DNA from: an uncultured Oscillospiraceae bacterium | GTDB lineage: Bacteria > Bacillota > Clostridia > Oscillospirales > Ruminococcaceae | Direction of reading: 5' to 3' | DNA length: 12,441 bases | NCBI GenBank assembly: GCA_910579175.1 | Contig: CAJTTB010000030.1 | Location: 1-12,441 of the forward strand | Shown here: positions 1-7,300 of the stretch, piece by piece | How the letters are laid out: every line of letters begins with the position of its first letter | Position numbering within the stretch: the first letter of the stretch is position 1 | Translations under genes and position numbers: made by a program | The notes under the pieces: model-generated | What the model saw: only the letters and a program-made list of their open reading frames with translations | What the model was told of the DNA's origin: nothing | The model's database searches: none

Positions 1-80
1 TTCCCACATAGGATAACTGAACAATGAAAAGCCGGGAAAGCCCGTAAAATCAAGGAAAAACGGCAATCAAAGAATTTCAG

Positions 81-128
81 TACGGTCTTAAAGCTGCTCG
101 TCGCGCTCCACAGTTCAGTAAAAGATAA
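81..128 (+). pseudogene. rpsI: Detached 3' end of rpsI (ribosomal protein S9)
   Basis: The frame ending in TAA at 126-128 reads YGLKAARRAPQFSKR, the hallmark C-terminus of bacterial ribosomal protein S9. Upstream, the same frame is open only back to 48 (stops at 45, 18 and 9), and no frame of bases 1-80 gives the expected preceding S9 sequence (LTRDPRMKERKK). It is therefore not a frameshifted whole gene but a 16-codon tail joined to unrelated DNA. The native terminator follows at once. The 3' end of rpsI is, from memory, one of the chromosomal sites used by tyrosine-recombinase integrative elements in Firmicutes; such an insertion leaves exactly this kind of displaced gene tail at the far end of the element. 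The junction lies near 78-85. Confidence 0.75.
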
Positions 129-146
129 TTTTCCCTATGGGATTCA

Positions 147-180
147 AAAACCCTCGAAACGATATGGTTTCGAGGGTTTT
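147..180 (+). terminator. Rho-independent terminator of rpsI
   Basis: A perfect 14-bp stem (147-160 with 167-180, core CCCTCGAAAC/GTTTCGAGGG) with a 6-nt loop. It is flanked by A and T runs, so it could work in both directions. It lies 18 nt after the rpsI-tail stop codon. Confidence 0.85.
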
Positions 181-188
181 CGACTTAA

Positions 189-247
189 AATGGTTTCAGA
201 ATTGTTATCATTACCAGAAACCATTCGTCAAAAGCCAATAACAATTT
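189..247 (+). promoter_or_regulatory. Interleaved inverted repeats in phosphoesterase leader (possible pseudoknot)
   Basis: Two perfect 9-bp inverted repeats overlap in a-b-a'-b' order. AATGGTTTC (189-197) is complementary to GAAACCATT (217-225), and AATTGTTAT (200-208) to ATAACAATT (238-246), with a G-U extension at 199/247. In RNA this is H-type pseudoknot topology, or two mutually exclusive hairpins, ending 9 nt before the Shine-Dalgarno sequence at 256-261. No promoter is clear, so whether the whole block is transcribed is unknown; it could also be a DNA operator. Confidence 0.45.
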
Positions 248-267
248 GATAGATGAGGGGAATCACA

Positions 268-930
268 ATGATTTATGTAATGAGTGATATTCATGGTTGT
301 TATGATAAATACATTGCAATGCTTGATAAAATACAGTTTTCTGACCGCGATACACTTTATATATTGGGCGATGTTGTGGACCGCGGAGCAGATGGAATCA
401 AAATCTTACTAGATATCATGCGTCGCAATCATGTCGAATTGTTGATGGGAAATCATGAATATTTTATGGCAGCTTTGTTGTCTGATTTTCAATTGCCAAT
501 CGATTGCAAGACCGTATTGGATAACAGAATGTTAAAGGCTTTAAAATTATGGTTTGATGATGGAGGAAAGTCTACTTTTTCGACATTTTTATCACTGAGT
601 GCCGACCAGCAAAAACAGATTGCCTCATTTTTAAAACAACTGCGTTTCTATGTACAAATTGAAGTCTCAAATCAACAATATGTTTTTGTCCACAGTGGAT
701 TTCAGAATTTTTCTTTAAAAAGAAGTTTAGAAAGCTATCAAAAAGAAGAATTGCTATTTTGCCGACCTCACCTCCAGACAGTTTATTTTCCAGAGAAGAT
801 AGTGATTGTAGGGCATACCCCTACATTTTTTTACCATCAGAAATACACCAGAAAGATCATCAAAAAAATCAAATCATCCATATTGACTGTGGATGCGCTT
901 ATCCAAAAAGTGGTGTGTTGGGATGTTTGA
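268..930 (+). CDS. PPP-family metallophosphoesterase (serine/threonine phosphatase-like), C-terminus frameshifted
   Basis: This is a metal-dependent phosphoesterase of the PPP/Ap4A-hydrolase superfamily, presumably cytoplasmic; the substrate (phosphoprotein or dinucleotide) cannot be told. Motifs in order are SDIHG (residues 6-10), GDVVDRG (34-40), GNHE (61-64), VHSGF (141-145) and VGHTPT (181-186), which supply the usual two-metal ligands and the phosphate-binding Arg. The ATG at 268 is preferred over 253 because AGGGGA at 256-261 sits 6 nt upstream and the protein then starts MIYVMSD, as the family does. The last residues (after about 200) do not look like the family. Another frame from the 7-A tract (862-868) to a stop at 963-965 encodes IDCGCAYPKSG...CLRLDDL, the expected PPP ending. 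One extra A would give an intact protein of about 232 aa. It appears monocistronic. Confidence 0.85.
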   Translation: MIYVMSDIHGCYDKYIAMLDKIQFSDRDTLYILGDVVDRGADGIKILLDIMRRNHVELLMGNHEYFMAALLSDFQLPIDCKTVLDNRMLKALKLWFDDGGKSTFSTFLSLSADQQKQIASFLKQLRFYVQIEVSNQQYVFVHSGFQNFSLKRSLESYQKEELLFCRPHLQTVYFPEKIVIVGHTPTFFYHQKYTRKIIKKIKSSILTVDALIQKVVCWDV

Positions 931-965
931 GACTAGATGATTTATCGGTTTATTATATTAGTTAA
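862..965 (+). other. Frameshift site (A7 tract) and displaced C-terminal coding segment
   Basis: The run of seven A at 862-868 separates two frames. With eight A the reading would pass from RKIIKK into NQIIHIDCGCAYPKSG and on to the stop at 963-965, restoring the family ending. This is either a genuine one-base deletion, a homopolymer sequencing error, or a site where polymerase slippage makes some full-length protein. No canonical -1 slippery heptamer is in register, since the preceding base is C. Confidence 0.7.
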
Positions 966-970
966 ATCAT

Positions 971-1138
971 TATTTTTACGATGAGCCATTGACAGCAGTT
1001 ACGCGAATCAGGGAGCAACAAAAAATATATCCTTTATTCTTGTGTCACAGGTATACTTTCAATCAATATTATTTTCTATTACGAGCCACTGATGATAGGT
1101 AAGCGAATCAGCGAATAAGAAAAAATATTCCCCTTTTA
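971..1138. repeat. Two imperfect direct repeats with a 100-bp period
   Basis: Bases 971-1038 and 1070-1138 are related. Shared blocks include GAGCCA, GCGAATCAG and AAAAATAT, almost all at an offset of exactly 100 bp. On the minus strand both copies read similar short peptides (SLIRVTAVNGSS-stop and SLIRLPIISGS-stop), but neither has a start or gene context, so a dispersed intergenic repeat family is more likely than coding sequence. The rest of 966-1199 holds nothing else I can identify; 1141-1165 is at best a very degenerate third unit. Confidence 0.6.
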
Positions 1139-1199
1139 TTGCAGAGCACTTGGATGACAGTAATCAAAATGATAAGACCAATGATTTTTTATCTCAATA

Positions 1200-1240
1200 A
1201 AAGAGGTACTATAAAATAAATATTACAGTACCTCTTTTTA
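1200..1240 (-). terminator. Rho-independent terminator, probably of pduL (bidirectional)
   Basis: An 11-bp stem, AAAGAGGTACT (1200-1210) with AGTACCTCTTT (1227-1237), and a 16-nt AT-rich loop. T-rich sequence flanks it on both strands. It lies 18 bp past the pduL stop and could also stop transcription arriving from the left. Confidence 0.75.
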
Positions 1241-1257
1241 TTTAGTTTGATTATGAA

Positions 1258-1833
1258 CTATAAGGAAATAATTTCACCAAATACTTCTCTGCCACAGCCA
1301 GCAGCATTTGATTCATCTGTATCAATATGCATAGCCAATGCAAAAGAAGGGCTGACGCGAACTACTACATCTCCATAAATGGTGCTGCGTTCTGGAGTGT
1401 CGATTTTAACACAAACGATTTGTTTATCACAAACTCCAAAAGTTTCAGCATCAGCAGGAGTCATATGAATATGGCGTTTTGCCACAATCACACCTTGTTG
1501 GATTTCGACCTCACCACAAGGACCCACGATTTTACAAGGTGCACTATCAGCAATATCGCCTGACTCGCGAATCGGAGCAGACAATCCCAATTTTCTAGCA
1601 TCTGTTAAAGAAAGTTCTACTTGTGTGTTGGCACGTTCTGGTCCTAAAATCGTAACACCTGGCATTTCGCCCTTTGGACCAACAATTTTAACACGTTCTT
1701 CACAAGCAAACTGACCTGGTTGGGATAAATCCTTTTTATTTGTCAACTTTGCATCTTTTCCAAATAATACTTCCAAATCTGCTTTTGACACATGAATATG
1801 TCTTGCAGATGTTTCTACGATAAATTTGGCCAT
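1258..1833 (-). CDS. pduL: Phosphate propanoyltransferase / PduL-type phosphotransacylase
   Basis: It interconverts acyl-CoA (acetyl- or propionyl-CoA) and acyl-phosphate, feeding acetate or propionate kinase for ATP gain in fermentation. The 191-aa length fits PduL. Two PTAC half-domains carry the diagnostic zinc-binding histidine motifs SARHIHVS (residues 9-16) and AKRHIHM (118-124), and a third conserved stretch AMHIDTDESNA (167-177) is present. There is no N-terminal encapsulation peptide, since the catalytic domain starts at residue 3, and no microcompartment shell gene is nearby. A housekeeping cytosolic phosphotransacetylase role, as in acetogens with PduL in place of Pta, is therefore more likely than a compartment enzyme. 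No kinase gene is adjacent. The start is supported by GGTGG about 9-10 nt upstream. Its upstream region is occupied by an IS200/IS605-type relic, which may have replaced the ancestral promoter. Confidence 0.92.
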   Translation of the reverse strand: MAKFIVETSARHIHVSKADLEVLFGKDAKLTNKKDLSQPGQFACEERVKIVGPKGEMPGVTILGPERANTQVELSLTDARKLGLSAPIRESGDIADSAPCKIVGPCGEVEIQQGVIVAKRHIHMTPADAETFGVCDKQIVCVKIDTPERSTIYGDVVVRVSPSFALAMHIDTDESNAAGCGREVFGEIISL

Positions 1834-1879
1834 TTAGAAGACCACCATTCTTTTATATTTTAAATTTGTTGATAATACC

Positions 1880-2010
1880 TTGGTGACATACTCTCATCAC
1901 CAATGCAAAGGCTTAGAGATGAGCGCTTCTTGCTCAATACAACAAATGTTGTAAGTATCCACAAGCAAACCCCACATGTCCCACGGTTTTATTTCATTTA
2001 TGCTATCACA
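1880..2010 (-). ncRNA. Right end of an IS200/IS605-type element; candidate omega-RNA (TnpB guide RNA) scaffold
   Basis: Downstream of the TnpB relic on the minus strand there is a chain of hairpins typical of such right ends. TACAAC/GTTGTA pairs at 1938-1943/1948-1953, GAGC/GCTC at 1921-1924/1932-1935, and a terminal 7-bp stem TTGGTGA/TCACCAA at 1880-1886/1897-1903. The stretch on the minus strand around 1965-1990 (ACCGTGGGACATGTGGGG) resembles, from memory, the conserved sequence after tnpB in Clostridia elements. In intact elements this segment is transcribed as the TnpB guide scaffold, with the guide just outside the right end, here towards pduL (1860-1879). Transcription is unproven. Confidence 0.5.
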
Positions 2011-2110
2011 ATACGAATCGCATACCTTCGTTCTCAATACTCATACCTGTATGATAATCGCGGTCAAGTACTGCATCGCAGACTTCACATTGATATGTTT
2101 TTGTGCTGAT
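2006..2110 (-). pseudogene. tnpB: TnpB (IS605 OrfB-type) C-terminal remnant
   Basis: A 34-codon open stretch between stops (TAA at 2111-2113 and TGA at 2006-2008) reads YQCEVCDAVLDRD followed by MSIENEGMRF. This matches the second half of the TnpB zinc ribbon (CxxC, then LDRD, then N/xNExG), where the usual N-A-A-x-N-I has decayed to YHTGMSI. The RuvC-like body and the first CxxC pair are missing, so no nuclease is made. A hairpin at 2161-2180 (CTCAC/GTGAG) may be what is left of the left end, making an internally deleted element of roughly 300 bp. Confidence 0.72.
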
Positions 2111-2203
2111 TATATTATATAACATATATGAGAAAACTTCAAGACAACAATGCAATTTATCTCACCACTTTAAAAGTGAGCATATTCTTGCAAATTTTTG
2201 ATA

Positions 2204-2343
2204 TATAATAATTTATATTGAAACTGAAGACTTGTAAGTATATGGATAGATCATGATTTTTCTGACTTTATGATCTATCCGTTCAGTAACCACTATACCA
2301 AACGACATTTATCGCCCACCTAAACAGGTTGGGCGATTTTTTT
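2204..2343 (+). ncRNA. Possible orphan small RNA: long hairpin plus terminator
   Basis: A TATAAT box (2204-2209, without a good -35) precedes a perfect 11-bp hairpin, GGATAGATCAT (2244-2254) with ATGATCTATCC (2270-2280), 15-nt loop. It is framed by ACTGAA/TTCAGT (2223-2228/2282-2287). A strong intrinsic terminator follows. No ORF lies on the + strand between these points and the next gene is antisense, so the terminator has no obvious mRNA to serve. This is inference from layout only. Confidence 0.35.
2311..2343 (+). terminator. Rho-independent terminator on the + strand
   Basis: The stem ATCGCCCA/TGGGCGAT, extended by CCT/AGG (2311-2320 with 2326-2337), has a short A-rich loop and is followed by seven T. 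On the minus strand the hairpin is not followed by a T run, so it does not look like the terminator of the HPr-like gene ending at 2351. Confidence 0.75.
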
Positions 2344-2350
2344 CAATGAA

Positions 2351-2584
2351 TTAATCTTCTACAATAAATTCTTTGATGTCTGCCATAAAAGCATCACAGT
2401 TGTCTGAATGTGCTTGTAATTTGATTGGTTTAGACAAATCCAAGCTAAAGATACCCATGATAGATTTTGCATCAATTGCATATCTTCCAGAAATCAAATC
2501 TACATCAAATTCATATTTGATGACTGTGTTTACAAATGCCTTTACATCATTAATGGTATTTAATAATATAGTAGCAGTTTTCAT
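2351..2584 (-). CDS. HPr-like protein lacking the phosphotransfer histidine
   Basis: This is a 77-aa protein with the fold pattern and length of HPr, the PTS phosphocarrier. The second half is clearly HPr: GRYAIDAKSIMGIFSLDLSK (residues 33-52) aligns with the loop around Ser46, so Ser41 is the counterpart of the serine phosphorylated by HPr kinase. The first half has lost the active site: where HPr has GIHARPA, this protein reads TINDVKA (10-16), so His15 is replaced by Asn12 and Arg17 by Val14. It cannot take phosphate from Enzyme I. As with Bacillus Crh, which has Gln15, a regulatory role through the serine (for example with a CcpA-type repressor) is a reasonable inference. A strong AGGAGG (2593-2598) sits 8 nt before the ATG. 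It is monocistronic, under a strong, apparently repressed promoter. Confidence 0.82.
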   Translation of the reverse strand: MKTATILLNTINDVKAFVNTVIKYEFDVDLISGRYAIDAKSIMGIFSLDLSKPIKLQAHSDNCDAFMADIKEFIVED

Positions 2585-2652
2585 AGTAAAAACCTCCTAA
2601 AAAAAATAAACATGAAAATCAATTGAATACTATTGATATTTACTATAAATTA

Positions 2653-2685
2653 AATATAGCAGTTCACTTCTTTTAAGTCAACTGC
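2653..2685 (-). promoter_or_regulatory. Sigma-A promoter with overlapping operator dyad for the HPr-like gene
   Basis: On the minus strand TTGACT (2676-2681), 17 nt and TATATT (2653-2658) form a near-consensus promoter. The spacer and -35 are covered by an inverted repeat with 11-bp arms, GCAGTTCACTT (2659-2669) and AAGTCAACTGC (2675-2685), with one mismatch and a 5-nt centre. A dimeric repressor bound there would block RNA polymerase. I do not recognise the site as that of a named regulator. The remaining 2686-3035 is AT-rich with no gene; it has only a weak ATCTTAT/ATAAGAT pair (2781-2811) and TTATCA/TGATAA (2975-2993) before mtaB. Confidence 0.7.
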
Positions 2686-3035
2686 TAATTGTAAATTAAA
2701 CGTAAATCTATTATAATACTAAATATATAGCCATTTCTTTGTATAAATTGAATAGGAACACACATCCAAAAGTCATCAAAATCTTATGATTTTCGGTATT
2801 TTTTTGATAAGATGTTACGTGTTTTTTGCAGTGAGTAAAAGTGATCATTTGAAAACTTGGTAAGATTATACGATAGTTTTGGTAAAATAAAGAATTTTGT
2901 TTTGGAAATTGCTATTTTTTCATTGGTGAAATTGCTCAAAAAAATGATAATTTAATCGGAATTATCTTGGATAGTTATCATCTATTGTGATAAAACAAGA
3001 TTCTTTTACGATTTAGAAAGGAATGGCCCACAAAC

Positions 3036-4328
3036 ATGAGAATAGGTTTTTATACGTTAGGTTGCAAAGTCAATCAGTATGAAACAGAAGCGCTTAAATC
3101 AGCCTTTTCAAAAGAAGGTTTTGATGTTGTCTGCGATGAGGAACAAGCAGATGTATATATCGTCAATTCCTGTACTGTGACCGCTTCAGGAGATAAAAAG
3201 ACAAGGCAACTTCTCAGGCGTTTAAAAAGACAAAATCCCAATGCAGTGATTGCATTGACTGGATGTATGCCACAGGCATTTCCCGAACATGCACAATTGT
3301 TGACCCAAGCACAGGTCATTACTGGTTCAAACAATCGAAAATCACTCATTGAACATATCAAACAGGCTTTGATCACAAATGAACGCATTGTTGATATCAC
3401 ACCACATCAAAAAGGGGAATCCTTTGAACATATGGGTGTAGAGCGATTTATGGAAAAAACCAGGGCATTTGTTAAGATACAAGACGGTTGTGACCGATAT
3501 TGTTCTTATTGTATTATCCCAAAAGCGCGTGGACCAATCCGCAGTAAGCCGCTTAAAGTGTTAAAAGAAGAAATTTTAACCATTGTCAACAATGGATATC
3601 AAGAAATTGTACTGGTGGGTATCAATCTCTCTTCTTATGGGAAAGAGATTGGACTTCGCTTGATCGATGCAATTGAACTGGTGTGCTCTATAGATGGCGT
3701 AGCACGTGTTCGTCTGGGATCGATTGAACCAGAACTATTATTGGATGAAGATATTGAAAGAATGTCAAAACAGCCTAAATTTTGTCCGCAATTCCATCTG
3801 TCTTTACAAAGCGGATGCGATGCGACATTAAAGCGGATGAACCGGCATTATGACACTGCTTTTTATAAAGATTTAGTAGAAAAATTGCGCAAAACATTTC
3901 CCGACTGTAGTATTACAACAGACATTATGGTGGGATTTGCAGGAGAAACACAACAGGAATTTGAACAGTCCTTGAGCTTTGCTCAAGAAATTGGATTTGC
4001 CCGCGCACATGTATTCGCATACTCTGTGCGCCAAGGCACTCAAGCTGCTACATTTCCCAACCAATTAGAACAGAAGATAAAAGAACAGCGGAGTAAACAA
4101 ATGATTGCTGTTACCAATCAAACGCGTTTGCAATTTTTGCAATCACAGATTGGAAAACGATATCAAGTATTGTTTGAATATACCGTTACCGAAGAAGGTA
4201 CGGAAGGTTATACCCCAAATTATATTCCGGTATTTGTAACATCTCAACAACCGCTTTCTACTACAATCCGAGTAGTAGAAATTACAGCTGTGCGTGGAGA
4301 TCATTGTATTGGAATATTGGTCGATTGA
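3036..4328 (+). CDS. mtaB: tRNA N6-threonylcarbamoyladenosine(37) C2-methylthiotransferase MtaB
   Basis: This radical-SAM methylthiotransferase converts t6A37 to ms2t6A in ANN-decoding tRNAs. Three parts are visible in 430 aa. The N-terminal UPF0004 domain has cluster cysteines Cys10 (TLGCKVNQ, the MtaB-type start), Cys46 (NSCTV) and Cys77 (TGCMPQ). The radical-SAM core has Cys152-x3-Cys156-x2-Cys159 in DGCDRYCSYCIIP. A C-terminal TRAM-like segment runs from about 365 to 430. TLGCKVNQYE separates MtaB from MiaB (typically TFGCQMN) and RimO. The ATG at 3036 has AAAGGA at 3017-3022, a rather long 13-nt spacing, but no better in-frame start exists. A possible promoter is TTGGAT (2967-2972) with TAAAAC (2991-2996). 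purL starts 71 bp downstream without a terminator, so the two probably share a transcript. Confidence 0.93.
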   Translation: MRIGFYTLGCKVNQYETEALKSAFSKEGFDVVCDEEQADVYIVNSCTVTASGDKKTRQLLRRLKRQNPNAVIALTGCMPQAFPEHAQLLTQAQVITGSNNRKSLIEHIKQALITNERIVDITPHQKGESFEHMGVERFMEKTRAFVKIQDGCDRYCSYCIIPKARGPIRSKPLKVLKEEILTIVNNGYQEIVLVGINLSSYGKEIGLRLIDAIELVCSIDGVARVRLGSIEPELLLDEDIERMSKQPKFCPQFHLSLQSGCDATLKRMNRHYDTAFYKDLVEKLRKTFPDCSITTDIMVGFAGETQQEFEQSLSFAQEIGFARAHVFAYSVRQGTQAATFPNQLEQKIKEQRSKQMIAVTNQTRLQFLQSQIGKRYQVLFEYTVTEEGTEGYTPNYIPVFVTSQQPLSTTIRVVEITAVRGDHCIGILVD

Positions 4329-4399
4329 GCATGTAAATGTATTAAGTATGTAGATGAAGCAATCAAAATTCAGTAGATTGAATACAAGGAGTGTGTGAA

Positions 4400-7300
4400 A
4401 TGTCAGTTTTTCGAATTTACGTCGAAAAGAAAGAGGAATTTGCCGTCGAGGCAAACCACGTTTTAAGCGATATTAAAACAGCATTGTCCATCCAAAACCT
4501 GCAAAAAGTTAGACTGCTGAATCGCTATGATGTGGAAGGTGTCAGTAAAGAAATTTTTGAGACCATCACAACAACCATTCTATCAGAACCAGCTGTAGAT
4601 GTAACCTTTTCAGAAATTCCCGATGATGGAACTTATCGTATTTTTGCAGTGGAGTATCTGCCAGGTCAATTTGACCAACGTGCGGATTCTGCGGCACAAT
4701 GTATTAGCTTTTTAACACAGGATAAGCGTCCATGGGTTAAAAACGCACGTGTGTACCTGCTGAGCGGTCCAATTACAGAAAGGGAATTTAAAAAAATTAA
4801 ATCCTATCTGATCAATCCAGTAGAGAGCCGAGAAGCCTCTTTAGAAACATTGGAAACATTGTCCATACAATACCAAACGCCAACATCTGTCAAAGTATTA
4901 GAAAACTTTATCAGTTTGGATAAAGCACAACTTAAGGAATTTATTTCAGATTACGGTTTGGCAATGGATTTGGATGATATCGAATTCTGTCAAAGTTATT
5001 TCCGCGATACAGAAAAGCGAAATCCCACCATTACCGAAATCCGAATGATTGATACTTATTGGTCTGATCACTGTCGTCATACAACCTTTTCTACGCAAAT
5101 GAATCACATTCAATTTGATGATGAACTGATCGAACAAACCTATAAAGATTATCTTGTTTCTAGAGAAATGGTGTATGGAAGCAAAACAGATAGACCCATT
5201 ACTTTAATGGATTTGGCAACCATTGGTGCAAAAACTCTCAAAAAACAGGGGTTGTTACAGGATTTGGACGAATCAGAAGAAATCAATGCCTGTTCTGTTA
5301 AGATAAAAGTACAAGTGGAAAATGAAGAACAAGATTGGCTGTTGATGTTTAAAAATGAAACGCACAACCATCCAACCGAAATTGAACCATTTGGTGGCGC
5401 TGCAACCTGTTTGGGTGGAGCGATTCGCGACCCTTTGTCTGGGCGTTCTTATGTCTATCAGGCAATGCGCGTGACAGGTGCTGCCAATCCATTGATTCCA
5501 GTAGAAGAAACAATGAAAGGCAAATTGCCACAGCGAAAAATTACTGTGGGTGCCGCAAATGGATATAGCTCTTATGGAAATCAAATCGGTCTTGCAACCG
5601 GTCATGTGGCTGAAATTTATCATCCTGGATATGCTGCCAAACGAATGGAAATCGGGGCTGTGTTGGGTGCTGCTCCAGCGGAAAATGTCATTCGCGAAGT
5701 GCCTGAAGCTGGTGATATTGTCATACTTTTGGGCGGTAAAACAGGGCGTGATGGCTGTGGAGGTGCCACGGGTTCTTCCAAATCACACACCATCGCTTCC
5801 ATTGAAAGCTGTGGTTCTGAAGTACAAAAGGGAAATCCTCCAGAAGAACGCAAACTCCAAAGATTGTTCCGCAAAAAAGAAGTTACCAATCTCATTCGTC
5901 GCTGTAATGATTTTGGCGCCGGAGGTGTTTCTGTTGCCATTGGCGAATTGGCAGATGGTCTAAAAATCAATTTAGATGCAATTCCCAAAAAGTATGATGG
6001 TTTAGATGGCACCGAACTTGCTATTTCTGAATCACAGGAAAGAATGGCTTGTGTGGTGCGCGAAAAAGATGTGGAAGCATTTATTGCCGCTGCACAAGAA
6101 GAAAATATTGAAGCAACTGTGGTTGCAGTTGTTACAAAAGAACCCCGTCTAAAAATGAATTGGCAGGGAGTTCAGATCGTAGACCTTTCCAGAGCATTTT
6201 TAAACTCCAATGGAGCAAAAAAATATACAGATGTCCACATTCCTGCACAATCTGTAAAGCCAGTTTATCAATATCAAAATACCATTGAAAACTGGTATAG
6301 ACATCTTTCTGACTTAAATATCTGTTCTCAAAAAGGACTCGTAGAGCGCTTTGATTCCACCATTGGAGCAGGTACCGTATTGATGCCATTTGGCGGCGAA
6401 AAACAACTTACACCTACTCAGGCAATGGTTGCAAAAATTCCAGTATTAAAAGGGCAAACCGATACTTCTTCTGTGATGGCATGGGGATTTAATCCCTATA
6501 TCAGTGAGCAAAGCCCTTATCTGGGAGCCATCTATGCAGTGATAGAATCCATCGCAAAAGTGGTTTCTGTTGGCGGAAATTATCATCAGTGTTGGCTGAC
6601 CTTCCAAGAGTATTTTGAACGCACCCAAAATGACCCAAAACGCTGGGGAAAACCAATGTCAGCATTACTTGGCGCCTATCAAGCACAGGTAAAACTCGGC
6701 ATAGGTTCGATTGGTGGTAAAGACTCTATGTCTGGTACATTTGAGCATATTGATGTCCCCCCCACCTTGGTTTCCTTTGCAGTATCTGTTGCAGATGCCA
6801 ATCGGGTCATCTCTCAAGAATTTAAAGAGAGTGGCAATCGAGTTGGATTGATTTTACCAGAATATGATAAAAACGGCGTGCCAAATTATGACAGCGTCAA
6901 AAAGGTGTTTGATATCGTACAGAGACTGATTCAAAAAGAAGAAGTGCGCGCTTGCTTTGCCCTAACCGCTGGTGGTGTTTCCGAAGCAGTCGTCAAGATG
7001 GCTTTGGGCAATAACATCGGTATCAAATTACTAAAGGAAATCGACCCTACTTTGCTATTCAATGGCGTCTATGGCGGCTTTGTATTGGAACTTGGCGGAC
7101 ATTGCGAAGAAATTCCCGAAATTGATATCATTGGTGTAACCATTAGCAAATATATGGTGGTGTTCCCAAATCTCACATCCTCCATTTTGCTATATGATTT
7201 ACAAGAACAGTATGAGCGTGTCTTAGAACCCATTTTCCCATGTAATATTAAAACCAGCACTCGAAAAATCAATACGCTCTCTTCTTATCATAAGCCAGAA

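Noticed and set aside
1..142. Long-range complementarity (ACTGAAC 16-22 with GTTCAGT 113-119; ATAGG 8-12 with CCTAT 134-138) suggesting a structured RNA such as 6S or RNase P RNA.
   Set aside because: No conserved core of a known RNA is present, and the right arm overlaps the rpsI coding tail, which explains 81-128 better.
151..176. GATATGGTTT in the terminator loop resembles part of the purine riboswitch.
   Set aside because: The rest of the aptamer (paired P1, second loop, TCTACC junction) is absent; the sequence is fully explained by the terminator hairpin.
861..870. Programmed -1 frameshift in the phosphatase gene.
   Set aside because: In register the heptamer is C AAA AAA, not X XXY YYZ, and no downstream hairpin or pseudoknot is evident; indel or slippage is simpler.
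1903..2109. A + strand open frame of 68 codons.
   Set aside because: It is antisense to the TnpB relic and right-end hairpins and has no ribosome-binding site or protein-like composition.
2781..2811. ATCTTAT/ATAAGAT pair with a T run as a terminator.
   Set aside because: The stem is only 7 AT-rich pairs with a 17-nt loop, the T run lies inside the loop, and no upstream gene needs it.
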